Positions 25,701-33,707 of a stretch of 64,000 nt of DNA are shown piece by piece (position 1 is the stretch's first letter; each line of letters opens with the position of its first letter). The translations under genes were made by a program, and so were the position numbers. The DNA lies in NCBI GenBank assembly GCA_950054485.1, contig CATLPD010000001.1, positions 434,001 to 498,000 on the forward strand, read 5' to 3'. A model generated the notes under the pieces. The model worked only from the letters and a program-made list of their open reading frames with translations. It did no database searches and had not been told where the DNA came from. Source of the DNA: an uncultured Alphaproteobacteria bacterium (GTDB lineage: Bacteria; Pseudomonadota; Alphaproteobacteria; Micavibrionales; CSBR16-224).

Positions 25701-26611
25701 TTTTTCTCCAAAACCAGACACGCCCAATTATTCTGGACTGTTTGGCTTGTAAATACAAACCCGTTTTTCTCGTAGGCTGTGCGCACCTCGTGAATTTGGC
25801 GCTCCAGCAGCCCTGATAATATTATACGCCCGCCTGTTTGGCAGACCCCTGCGGCATCGGGTGCCATCGCAATCAGCGGGCGGGTCAGGATATTGGCGAT
25901 TATCAAATCATATGGGACATGATCCTGAACGCTGGGCAGATTATAACCATCACCGCATTCACAAATGATATCGGTATCGTTCATATCAGCATGGCGTGTG
26001 GATACGCGTACGGATTCCGCATCAATATCGGTTGCAAGAACAAAGGCATCTGGCCAAAGCTTTTTTGCGCCAATGCCCAAAATTGCCGACCCGCAGCCCA
26101 TATCCAGAATGTTTTCGGGCACACGGCCGTAATCTGATAAAGCCTCCAGACACAATTGCGTCGTATCATGCTCGCCCGATCCGAATGCGGTTGCGGCATC
26201 AATCTTTAACGGGATCAAATCACCATCAAGGGGGCCGGTATAATGCGAGCCATAGACAAAGAACTTTCCAAGCTGGCGGGGCGGAAAGGCCTGGTGCACT
26301 TCCTCCAGCCAATTTTTATCTTCGACCCGGTCCGTTTCAACCGACAGAATTTCAATGTCAATCAGATCATTTAATTCCGCCAAAATAACCAAACGCCCGC
26401 GCAATTCGACATCGTCCAATTCATCAAATGTATAGAAAGTCAGCTGAAAGGCCGATTTATCGGCGGTTTTCTGAACCGCGCTGGCGTAATAGCCGTCAGA
26501 TGCCATTTCAGCCAGATCGGATAATTCGCGGCGGGTATAAGGCGCACGCAAAATCACCGTCGTTTGAAAAGGCAGTGCATTTTTATCGGTAGGGGGACTT
26601 TCAGTTTTCAT
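25697..26611 (-). CDS. prmA: Ribosomal protein L11 methyltransferase PrmA
   Basis: SAM-dependent trimethylation of L11 on lysines and the N-terminus. 304 residues. The SAM-binding motif ILDMGCGSAILGIGAKKLW is at about 165-183, preceded by AFGSGEHDTTQLCLEAL, the typical PrmA signature for this family. ATDIDAESVRVS and IANILTRPLIAMAPD follow. The C-terminal strand GRIILSGLLERQ is typical. Divergent from the beta-oxidation operon; no promoter could be fixed in the 57-bp gap. Confidence 0.92.
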   Translation of the reverse strand: MKTESPPTDKNALPFQTTVILRAPYTRRELSDLAEMASDGYYASAVQKTADKSAFQLTFYTFDELDDVELRGRLVILAELNDLIDIEILSVETDRVEDKNWLEEVHQAFPPRQLGKFFVYGSHYTGPLDGDLIPLKIDAATAFGSGEHDTTQLCLEALSDYGRVPENILDMGCGSAILGIGAKKLWPDAFVLATDIDAESVRVSTRHADMNDTDIICECGDGYNLPSVQDHVPYDLIIANILTRPLIAMAPDAAGVCQTGGRIILSGLLERQIHEVRTAYEKNGFVFTSQTVQNNWACLVLEKK

Positions 26612-26668
26612 CGATTACTCTATACTTTTTATCAAATGGATTTCAGTCTACACGAAAAGGATTAAAAA

Positions 26669-27808
26669 ATGACCACTAATGTTGTGATTTCCGGATTTAA
26701 ACGCACCGCGTTCCAACCTGCGAAAAAAGGGGCCTTTGCCAAAATGCGATCTGATGATCTGGCCGCTGCCGTTTTAAAGGATCTGGTCAAATCATCAGGT
26801 TTAAAGGCCAGCGACGTTGAAGATGTCATGCTGGGCTGCGCCTTCCCGGAGGCTGAACAAGGCTTTAACGTTGCCCGTCTGGTCGTAAACCTGTCGGAAT
26901 TGCCGATCAGTGTGGGTGGCGTCACCGTCAACCGTTTTTGCGGATCATCGATGTCGACAATCCATTTTGCCGCCGGCCAGATTATGGCGGGCGCAGGCGA
27001 TGTTTATATCGCAGGCGGTCTGGAATCAATGACGCGCGTGCCGATGACGGGTTTTAACCCGATGCCGAACCCGAAACTGGCGGCTGATTATCCGCAGGCC
27101 TATATCGGTATGGGTGAAACAGCTGAAAATCTTGCGAATAAATACAAAATCGATCGCAAATCACAGGATGAATTTGCGGTGAAATCACATGAAAAGGCGG
27201 CCGCGGCTGCCAAAGCCGGTAAATTCAAAGATGAAATTACACCTGTTGAAACGGCTGATGGCGTTGTTGATAGTGACGGCACGATCCGCCCCGATACGAC
27301 AATGGAAGGATTGGCCGGGTTAAAACCCGCCTTTGATGAAAAAGGCAGTGTCACAGCCGGAACATCATCGCCGCTGACCGATGGGGCAGCTGCCTGTATC
27401 GTGTGCAGTGAAGATTACGCCAAAAAGAATAACCTTGAAATTCTGGCGCGCATCCGCGGCATGGCCGTATCAGGCTGCGAGGCTGAAATTATGGGCATCG
27501 GCCCGGTTCAGGCCTCGAAAAAGGCGCTGGAACGTGCAGGTCTGAAATTATCAGACATGGATGTCATTGAATTGAACGAGGCCTTTGCCGCACAATCCCT
27601 GGCCGTGATCGAAGAAATGGGCATAGATCAGTCGAAATTGAATCTGGATGGCGGTGCGATTGCGCTGGGCCACCCGCTGGGTGTATCGGGTGTTCGCATC
27701 ACCTGCAAGGCGGCATCCATTATGAAACGTGAAGGCAAGAAATATGCGCTGGCGACGATGTGTATCGGCGGCGGGCAGGGGATTGCAACAGTTCTGGAAG
27801 CGGTATAA
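26669..27808 (+). CDS. Acetyl-CoA C-acyltransferase (3-ketoacyl-CoA thiolase)
   Basis: Thiolase of 379 residues that cleaves 3-ketoacyl-CoA to acetyl-CoA and a shortened acyl-CoA, the last step of beta-oxidation. The nucleophile is Cys91 in NRFCGSSMST. ALGHPLGVSGVRI carries the catalytic His and MCIGGGQGIATV the second Cys; NEAFAAQSLAV is also present. It begins the operon continued by the HCDH/ECH fusion (2-bp gap) and the acyl-CoA dehydrogenase. Its place with these genes favours degradation over synthesis. This is the FadA-type partner of the next gene. Confidence 0.93.
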   Translation: MTTNVVISGFKRTAFQPAKKGAFAKMRSDDLAAAVLKDLVKSSGLKASDVEDVMLGCAFPEAEQGFNVARLVVNLSELPISVGGVTVNRFCGSSMSTIHFAAGQIMAGAGDVYIAGGLESMTRVPMTGFNPMPNPKLAADYPQAYIGMGETAENLANKYKIDRKSQDEFAVKSHEKAAAAAKAGKFKDEITPVETADGVVDSDGTIRPDTTMEGLAGLKPAFDEKGSVTAGTSSPLTDGAAACIVCSEDYAKKNNLEILARIRGMAVSGCEAEIMGIGPVQASKKALERAGLKLSDMDVIELNEAFAAQSLAVIEEMGIDQSKLNLDGGAIALGHPLGVSGVRITCKAASIMKREGKKYALATMCIGGGQGIATVLEAV

Positions 27809-27810
27809 TC

Positions 27811-30153
27811 ATGACGAAAGGAATCAAAAAAGTCTGTGTCATCGGATCGGGCGTGATGGGATCAGGTATCGCAGCGCAGGTTGCGAATGCCGGTCATGAC
27901 GTTCTGTTGCTGGATATCGTTCCGAAAGATGCCGAGAACAGAAATATGTTGGCCGAAGGTGCAATCGCCAAAATGCTTAAAACCGATCCTGCGCCCCTGA
28001 TGCATAAACGCAATGCGAAACGCATCACGCCGGGCAATGTTGAAGATGATCTGGAAAAAATCAAGGATTGCGACTGGATTATCGAGGTTGTCTTGGAAAA
28101 CCTTGATATTAAAAAATCGCTGTATGAAAAGCTGGAAAAACACCGCACGGATGGCACGTATGTTTCATCGAACACCTCGTCCATTCCGCTGGAACAACTG
28201 GTCGAAGGGCGCAGCGCGGACTTTACCAAAAATTTTATGATCACGCATTTCTTCAACCCGCCGCGCTATTTGCGCCTGCTGGAATTGGTAACGGGTGATA
28301 AAACCGATCCGAAGGCGGTTTCGGTTGTGCGTGATTTCTGTGATCGGAAATTGGGCAAGGGCGTTGTCGTCTGTCACGATACCCCCGGCTTTATCGCGAA
28401 CCGCATCGGTGCATTCTGGCTGCAGGCTGGTGTGAATGAAGCCTTTGATCTGGGCCTGAGTGTCGAGGAGGCCGATGCTGTCATGTCGCGCCCTGTCGGG
28501 ATTCCGAAAACAGGTGTATTCGGTTTGATTGATTTGGTGGGCCTTGATCTGATGCCGCACCTGTCAAAATCGCTGTTATCGAACCTGCCAAAGTCGGACG
28601 CCTATCACGCCATATATAAAGAATACGATCTGATCAATAAACTGATCGAAACGGGTTATACAGGCCGTAAAGGCAAGGGCGGATTTTACCGCCTGAATAC
28701 CGAAGGCGGCCAGCGTGTCAAGGAATCGATCGGTCTGGTGACGGGTGAATATGAAGAATCAAAAAAGGCGAAACCCGCCGCGGTTGATGCTGCAAAAGAT
28801 GGCGGCATCCGCGCTTTGGTGACCCACGATGATAAAACAGGCCAATATGCCTGGAATGTTCTATCCCAGATGCTGTCTTATGCCGCGTCACTGGTGGGTG
28901 AAATTGCCGATAACGTCTATGACATCGATCGCGCAATGAAACTGGGCTATAACTTTAAAAAAGGCCCGTTCGAGCTGATTGACGAAATGGGCGCAGGCTG
29001 GTTTGCCGAGCAATTGAAATCACACAACATGGATGTGCCTGAAATCGTAACCAAGGCCGGCGCTGCAGATGGTTTTTACAAGGTTGAAGATGGTCAAAAG
29101 AAATACTTTGGTCGTGATGGCAAATATCACGATATTCCGCGCGACGATGGCGTGATCTTGCTGGAAGATATCAAACTGACCACAAAACCTGTCAAAAAGA
29201 ATTCGTCCGCCGCCCTTTGGGATATCGGCGATGGCGTTTTGTGCCTGGAATTCTGTGGTAAAATGAATGCGCTGGATGACAAGGTCATGTTCATGATCTA
29301 TGAAGCCATCGGTCAGATCGGCGATGGATCGGGTGATTACAAGGCGCTGGTTGTCTATAACGAAGGCAGTAATTTCTCGGTCGGGGCGAATTTGGGTCTG
29401 GCGCTGTTTGCGCTGAACGTCGGCATGTACGAAGCTGTTGACGGGCTGGTCCAATTGGGGCAGGACGCTTATAAAACCTTGAAATATGCACCGTTCCCTG
29501 TTGTTTCTGCGCCAAGCGGTATGGCTTTGGGTGGCGGCTGTGAAATTTTATTGCATTCAGATGCGGTGCAGGCGCATGCTGAAACCTATACAGGTCTGGT
29601 CGAAGTTGGTGTCGGTCTGATCCCGGGCTGGGGCGGCTGTAAAGAGATGTTAAAACGCCACCACAAATTCGGCAAATTCAAAGGCCCGATGGCGCATGTT
29701 TCTGCGGCCTTCGAACAAATCGGTCTGGCAAAAGTTGCAAAGTCAGCCGATGAAGCGCGTGATATGATGATATTGCTGAAAGATGATGAAATTACAATGA
29801 ACCGCGATCGTCTGTTGGCAGATGCCAAAGCTAAGGCGCTGGAACTTGCAAAAGATTACGGCGCGCCAGAACCGGCTGAAATTCCATTGCCGGGTCCGAC
29901 CGCGCAGGTTGCCCTGAATATGGCTGTGGCTGATTTGAATAAGTCAGGCAAAGCGACCGATTATGATGTTGTGGTGTCAAAGGCGCTGGCGAATGTTTTA
30001 AGCGGCGGCGATAAAGCTGATATGACCGAGCCCCTGACCGAAGACCGCATTCTGGAACTGGAGGCCGAGGAATTCAAAGGCCTGATCCGCAATAAAGGTA
30101 CCGTGAAACGTATCGAACATATGATGGAAACCGGAAAACCGTTGAGAAACTAA
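27811..30153 (+). CDS. 3-hydroxyacyl-CoA dehydrogenase / enoyl-CoA hydratase fusion
   Basis: 780 residues. The order is dehydrogenase first, hydratase last, unlike classical FadB. The NAD-binding GSGVMGSGIAAQVANAGHDV is at about 12-31, then ITHFFNPPRYLRLLELV and TPGFIANRIGAFWL. A second dehydrogenase C-terminal domain follows (YNFKKGPFELIDEMG). From about 490 a crotonase domain has EGSNFSVGANLGLA and GMALGGGCEILLHSD, the oxyanion-hole glycines, and VEVGVGLIPGWGGCKEM. It catalyses hydration and oxidation of enoyl-CoA. ATG 27811 directly follows the thiolase gene. Middle gene of the operon. Confidence 0.92.
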   Translation: MTKGIKKVCVIGSGVMGSGIAAQVANAGHDVLLLDIVPKDAENRNMLAEGAIAKMLKTDPAPLMHKRNAKRITPGNVEDDLEKIKDCDWIIEVVLENLDIKKSLYEKLEKHRTDGTYVSSNTSSIPLEQLVEGRSADFTKNFMITHFFNPPRYLRLLELVTGDKTDPKAVSVVRDFCDRKLGKGVVVCHDTPGFIANRIGAFWLQAGVNEAFDLGLSVEEADAVMSRPVGIPKTGVFGLIDLVGLDLMPHLSKSLLSNLPKSDAYHAIYKEYDLINKLIETGYTGRKGKGGFYRLNTEGGQRVKESIGLVTGEYEESKKAKPAAVDAAKDGGIRALVTHDDKTGQYAWNVLSQMLSYAASLVGEIADNVYDIDRAMKLGYNFKKGPFELIDEMGAGWFAEQLKSHNMDVPEIVTKAGAADGFYKVEDGQKKYFGRDGKYHDIPRDDGVILLEDIKLTTKPVKKNSSAALWDIGDGVLCLEFCGKMNALDDKVMFMIYEAIGQIGDGSGDYKALVVYNEGSNFSVGANLGLALFALNVGMYEAVDGLVQLGQDAYKTLKYAPFPVVSAPSGMALGGGCEILLHSDAVQAHAETYTGLVEVGVGLIPGWGGCKEMLKRHHKFGKFKGPMAHVSAAFEQIGLAKVAKSADEARDMMILLKDDEITMNRDRLLADAKAKALELAKDYGAPEPAEIPLPGPTAQVALNMAVADLNKSGKATDYDVVVSKALANVLSGGDKADMTEPLTEDRILELEAEEFKGLIRNKGTVKRIEHMMETGKPLRN

Positions 30154-30163
30154 GGAACAACCA

Positions 30164-31954
30164 ATGCCGCAATATAAAGCACCTATCGAAAATATAAACT
30201 TCATCTTGAATGACGTCTTTAATGTCGAGGATGTCGCGAAATTGGAGGGATACGAGGAGGCCACCCCAGATATGGTCGAGGCCATTATCGGCGAGGGCGC
30301 GCGCATCTGCGAAGATGTGTTATTCCCCCTAAACCAGTCTGGCGATCAAGAGGGATGTACATGGGATGACGGTGTTGTCACAACCCCGAAAGGCTTTAAA
30401 GAAGCATACGACACCTATATCCAAAACGGCTGGACATCGATGGTGGCCCACCCTGAATATGGTGGCCAAGGCTTGCCGCAAATTGTTCAGGTGGTGATGG
30501 AGGAAATGATCTGCAGCGCCAATATGTCCTTCGGCATGTACCCCGGCCTGTCAAAAGGGGCCTATGATGCGATTTACATGCACGGGTCCGAACAATTAAA
30601 AGAAACCTACCTGCCGAAACTGGCAGAGGGCACGTGGTCCGGCACAATGTGTCTGACCGAACCCCATTGCGGGACCGATCTGGGCCAGATTAAAACGAAA
30701 GCCGTGCCGAAGGATGACGGATCATACGAAATTACAGGCACCAAGATTTTCATTTCAGCGGGTGAACATGACCTGACTGAAAATATCCTGCATCTGGTTT
30801 TGGCCAAATTGCCGGGTGCACCGGATACGACGCGCGGGATCAGCCTGTTTCTGGTGCCGAAATTCAATGTGAAATCAGACGGCACAATCGGCGATCGGAA
30901 CGGCATTAAATGCGGGTCCATCGAACATAAAATGGGTATTCACGCCAATGCTACCTGTGTGATGAATCTGGATGATGCCAAGGGTTTCCTGGTCGGTAAG
31001 CCGAACGAAGGCATGAAAGCGATGTTCACCATGATGAATATGGCACGTCTTGCGGTCGGCATGCAGGGATTGGGCCTTGCCGAAATTGCCTATCAGAATG
31101 CTTTGGTCTATGCCAAAGACCGTTTGCAGGGCCGTGGTCTGGATGGCACAAAAGCACCTGATAAACCTGCCGATCCGATTATCGTGCATCCGGGTGTGCG
31201 TCTGGAATTATTGCGCATGAAATCAGTGATCGAGGCGGGGCGCGCGCTGACCTATTACACCGGCATACGCGAAGACATCGCCCATAAACACCCTGATGCG
31301 GATGTGCGGCAGGAGGCTGCAGACTGGGTTGCCCTGATGACCCCTGTGATCAAGGCGCATTTGACCGATATGGGATATGATATTGCAACCCGCGCGATGG
31401 AAGTCTATGGCGGGCATGGTTTTATTCAGGAATGGGGCATGGAACAATATGTTCGCGATGTTGAAATCACCAAAATTTATGAAGGCACGAACGGTATTCA
31501 GGCGCTGGATCTGGTCGGGCGTAAAATGGGCCAGAATACGGGCCGTTTGCTGCGCAGCTTTTTCCACCCCGTTCTGGAATTCATTGATGCGCATAAAGAC
31601 CACGCCGAAATCGGCCAATATATGGAGGCCTTCGGCAAATCGGTTTCCAAACTGCAGAATGCGACCATCACGCTGGCAACCAAGGGCCTGAAAAACCCGC
31701 TGGAGGCCGGCGCAGGCGCGAAAGATTACCTGAAGATGTTCGGGGTGATATCGCTGGGGTATATGCAATTACTGATGGCCAAAGCCGCACATGAAAAGAT
31801 CGAGGCGGGGGCAGGCGACCCGAAATTCTATGATGCCAAGCTGAAATGCTGCCGTTATTACATCGAACGCGTATTGCCTGAACATTACAGCGCCTATCAT
31901 GCCTTGCTGACAGGGGCGGATAATTTGATGGCTTTATCCGAAGATCAGTTTTAA
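30164..31954 (+). CDS. Acyl-CoA dehydrogenase, long (about 600-residue) type
   Basis: FAD-dependent oxidation of acyl-CoA to trans-2-enoyl-CoA. 596 residues. It has the extended N-terminus of this subtype (MPQYKAPIENINFILNDVFN) and MCLTEPHCGTDLGQIKTKA. ITGTKIFISAGEHDLTENI follows, then the substrate-binding core, and KIYEGTNGIQALDLVGRKM with the catalytic Glu. A C-terminal extension has HALLTGADNLMALSEDQF. It is third in the operon after thiolase and the bifunctional protein (10-bp gap), completing the beta-oxidation spiral apart from the acyl-CoA ligase, which lies at 52848. Confidence 0.92.
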   Translation: MPQYKAPIENINFILNDVFNVEDVAKLEGYEEATPDMVEAIIGEGARICEDVLFPLNQSGDQEGCTWDDGVVTTPKGFKEAYDTYIQNGWTSMVAHPEYGGQGLPQIVQVVMEEMICSANMSFGMYPGLSKGAYDAIYMHGSEQLKETYLPKLAEGTWSGTMCLTEPHCGTDLGQIKTKAVPKDDGSYEITGTKIFISAGEHDLTENILHLVLAKLPGAPDTTRGISLFLVPKFNVKSDGTIGDRNGIKCGSIEHKMGIHANATCVMNLDDAKGFLVGKPNEGMKAMFTMMNMARLAVGMQGLGLAEIAYQNALVYAKDRLQGRGLDGTKAPDKPADPIIVHPGVRLELLRMKSVIEAGRALTYYTGIREDIAHKHPDADVRQEAADWVALMTPVIKAHLTDMGYDIATRAMEVYGGHGFIQEWGMEQYVRDVEITKIYEGTNGIQALDLVGRKMGQNTGRLLRSFFHPVLEFIDAHKDHAEIGQYMEAFGKSVSKLQNATITLATKGLKNPLEAGAGAKDYLKMFGVISLGYMQLLMAKAAHEKIEAGAGDPKFYDAKLKCCRYYIERVLPEHYSAYHALLTGADNLMALSEDQF

Positions 31955-31986
31955 AATTAAAATTCATTGATTAAGGGAGACAAGAG

Positions 31987-32124
31987 ATGAAAAAGAAAAT
32001 GGCAAAAGCGTTCCGCAAGGCGCACGACAAGGTTGTTGAAAAGCATGGCGATAAAATCAAAAATTCAAAACAGGGTAAAATTGCCCGTATGGCTTGCAAA
32101 ATTCATAAATTTAAAGGCAAGTAA
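31987..32124 (+). CDS. Lys-rich microprotein (45 residues)
   Basis: An ORF of 46 codons starting MKKKMAKAFRKAHDKVVEK, preceded by AGGGAGACAAGAG. It is highly basic (about 15 Lys plus several Arg/His) and has no membrane helix. It ends CKIHKFKGK and is followed by a clean terminator (32146-32173). It could bind nucleic acid or be a small ribosome-associated protein, but this is inference from composition. It may be the tail gene of the beta-oxidation operon, since no promoter is seen in the 32-bp gap. Confidence 0.55.
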   Translation: MKKKMAKAFRKAHDKVVEKHGDKIKNSKQGKIARMACKIHKFKGK

Positions 32125-32145
32125 GCCATAAGATATTAAAAGAAG

Positions 32146-32173
32146 AAGCCCGCATTAATTAGCGGGCTTTTTT
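32146..32173 (+). terminator. Rho-independent terminator
   Basis: AAGCCCGC (32146-32153), loop ATTAATTA, GCGGGCTT (32162-32169), then further T to 32173. It follows the Lys-rich microprotein and ends the beta-oxidation unit. Confidence 0.85.
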
Positions 32174-32196
32174 AATATAAAACAGGACCTTCATTT

Positions 32197-32225
32197 TTGA
32201 CATAACCCAAGAATCGTGATAGGTT
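32197..32225 (+). promoter_or_regulatory. TTGACATAA-type promoter for the 38-residue gene
   Basis: TTGACA (32197-32202, continuing TAA), 17-bp spacer, TAGGTT (32220-32225). The small ORF begins 38 bp further on at 32263. Confidence 0.6.
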
Positions 32226-32262
32226 AAGGTTTAGTCGGATAAAAATAAAGCAGGATAAAACC

Positions 32263-32379
32263 ATGCCAAAAATAAGCTTAAAAAAGATTTTCAAACGTAT
32301 GGGCGACAAACTGGATGCCCGTTATCGCGATCGCGTATTAAAAGAAGCCAAAGAAATCCGTAAATTCTGGGATATGTAA
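32263..32379 (+). CDS. Basic microprotein (38 residues)
   Basis: MPKISLKKIFKRMGDKLD followed by a helical charged tail ending in EIRKFWDM. It has its own promoter and ribosome site (CAGGATAAAACC). The arrangement of Lys, hydrophobic and Asp/Arg residues is amphipathic, so it may bind a membrane surface or a protein partner; that is inference. No homolog family recognised. Confidence 0.5.
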   Translation: MPKISLKKIFKRMGDKLDARYRDRVLKEAKEIRKFWDM

Positions 32380-32472
32380 GGCTGCTAGCCGCCACTTTTG
32401 TTTAAGGCTTGAAAAAAAGATCTGAAAACCCCAAAATAACGACATCTTAATACAGATGGGTCAAAATAGAAT

Positions 32473-32949
32473 ATGGGGTCTATAACGAAATTCTGTGTCG
32501 TTATCTTTCTATGTCTGGCAATTTCGCCGGCGCAGGCGCAAAATATTGCCGAAGTTCAGGGGCATATCTTTTATAAATTCGGTGAACAGGATTATATCGT
32601 CTGTCAGGACGGATTTCTGAATGAAAAACAATACGGCATTTTACTGGCGGCCTATATGGACCATACGGTTAAAAGCGATCTGGTTGAAAAATACCTGAAA
32701 GTTTACGGCGATATGAATCTGACAACCGGCGGGCGCATGAATGATATTGTCGCCCAGCAAAAACTGCTGATCACCCCCGAACATTTGTCATTGCTATATA
32801 CACCCTATCAGGAATACCTGAGTTTGGATGATTATTTCAAATTGCATGTGCTGCATGCCTCAAATATTATGGCGGCTATGACACAAAAAATCGGTCCTGC
32901 CAAACTCAGAACCATATGTAAGACCCAAGAAGAAGACGTGCCGGAATGA
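32473..32949 (+). CDS. Secreted hypothetical protein
   Basis: 158 residues. Signal peptide MGSITKFCVVIFLCLAISPAQAQ (cleavage near AQA-QN), then an all-helical mature domain with YIVCQDGFLNEKQYGILLAA and LRTICKTQEED. The two cysteines could form a disulfide. Function unknown. The TGA overlaps the cmk start by 4 bp (ATGA), so the two genes are translationally coupled, although a periplasmic protein and a cytoplasmic nucleotide kinase share no evident pathway. Confidence 0.6.
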   Translation: MGSITKFCVVIFLCLAISPAQAQNIAEVQGHIFYKFGEQDYIVCQDGFLNEKQYGILLAAYMDHTVKSDLVEKYLKVYGDMNLTTGGRMNDIVAQQKLLITPEHLSLLYTPYQEYLSLDDYFKLHVLHASNIMAAMTQKIGPAKLRTICKTQEEDVPE

Positions 32950-33653
32950 ATGTGATGACAGATACCCTTGAAGGACGCGAGATATTCAAAAATGCGGATC
33001 ATAAAATTGTGATCGCGATTGACGGGCCCGCCGCCAGCGGCAAGGGTACTTTGGCCCGCAATCTGGCGCGGCGCTTTGGTTTTGCGCATCTGGATACGGG
33101 CATGCTCTATCGCGGGTTGGGATACCATGTTTTAAAAAACGGCTTTGATCCCGAAAACCGCGATGATGTTAAACAGGTTTTGACGGGGTTTCTGGATATT
33201 CTGGATGATAATTATTTGAAAACGCCTGAATTGCGCACCGACGAAACGGGATCAGCCGCTTCAAAAGTCGCTGCGATTGATTTTGTCCGCGCAGCCCTGC
33301 TGGATTACCAGCGTAATTTTAAAAATCTGCAGGATGATAATACCTTTGGTGTTGTTCTGGATGGGCGCGATATCGGCACTGTTATTTGCCCCGATGCCGA
33401 TTTGAAGGTTTTTGTCACCGCCTCGGCAGAGGTCCGTGCCAAACGCCGCTATGATGAACTGGTCTTGCGCGGATATAATACGGATTTTGACACGGTTCTG
33501 GATGATATCAAGCGCCGCGATGCGCGTGATAGTGGCCGTGACTGCGCCCCATTGATCGCGGCTGATGATGCCCATATTCTGGATACCAGCGATATGGATG
33601 CCGATCAGGCGATGGACCATGTTTTGCTGATCATTAAAGACCACCTGTTTTAA
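32946..33653 (+). CDS. cmk: (d)CMP kinase Cmk
   Basis: Phosphorylates CMP and dCMP to the diphosphates for nucleic-acid precursor supply. 235 residues. The P-loop is GPAASGKGTLARNLARRF at about 27-44, followed by HLDTGMLYRGLGYHVL, the VVLDGRDIGTVICPDADLKV motif with the substrate-binding DGRDIG, and VTASAEVRAKRRYDEL. It has a slightly longer N-terminus than most, starting from the ATG overlapping the previous stop; a second ATG 9 bp later is also possible. cmk commonly precedes rpsA, but here the DUF4116 gene lies between them. Confidence 0.94.
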   Translation: MNVMTDTLEGREIFKNADHKIVIAIDGPAASGKGTLARNLARRFGFAHLDTGMLYRGLGYHVLKNGFDPENRDDVKQVLTGFLDILDDNYLKTPELRTDETGSAASKVAAIDFVRAALLDYQRNFKNLQDDNTFGVVLDGRDIGTVICPDADLKVFVTASAEVRAKRRYDELVLRGYNTDFDTVLDDIKRRDARDSGRDCAPLIAADDAHILDTSDMDADQAMDHVLLIIKDHLF

Positions 33654-33654
33654 T

Positions 33655-33683
33655 TTGACATAACACAATATTTAGGTTAGAAT
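33655..33683 (+). promoter_or_regulatory. TTGACATAA-type promoter for the DUF4116 gene
   Basis: TTGACA (33655-33660, continuing TAA) starts two bases after the cmk stop. A 17-bp spacer leads to TAGAAT (33678-33683), one base from consensus, 24 bp before the ATG at 33708. Confidence 0.7.
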
Positions 33684-33707
33684 AGCCTCTATTTTCAGAG
33701 GTAAGAT

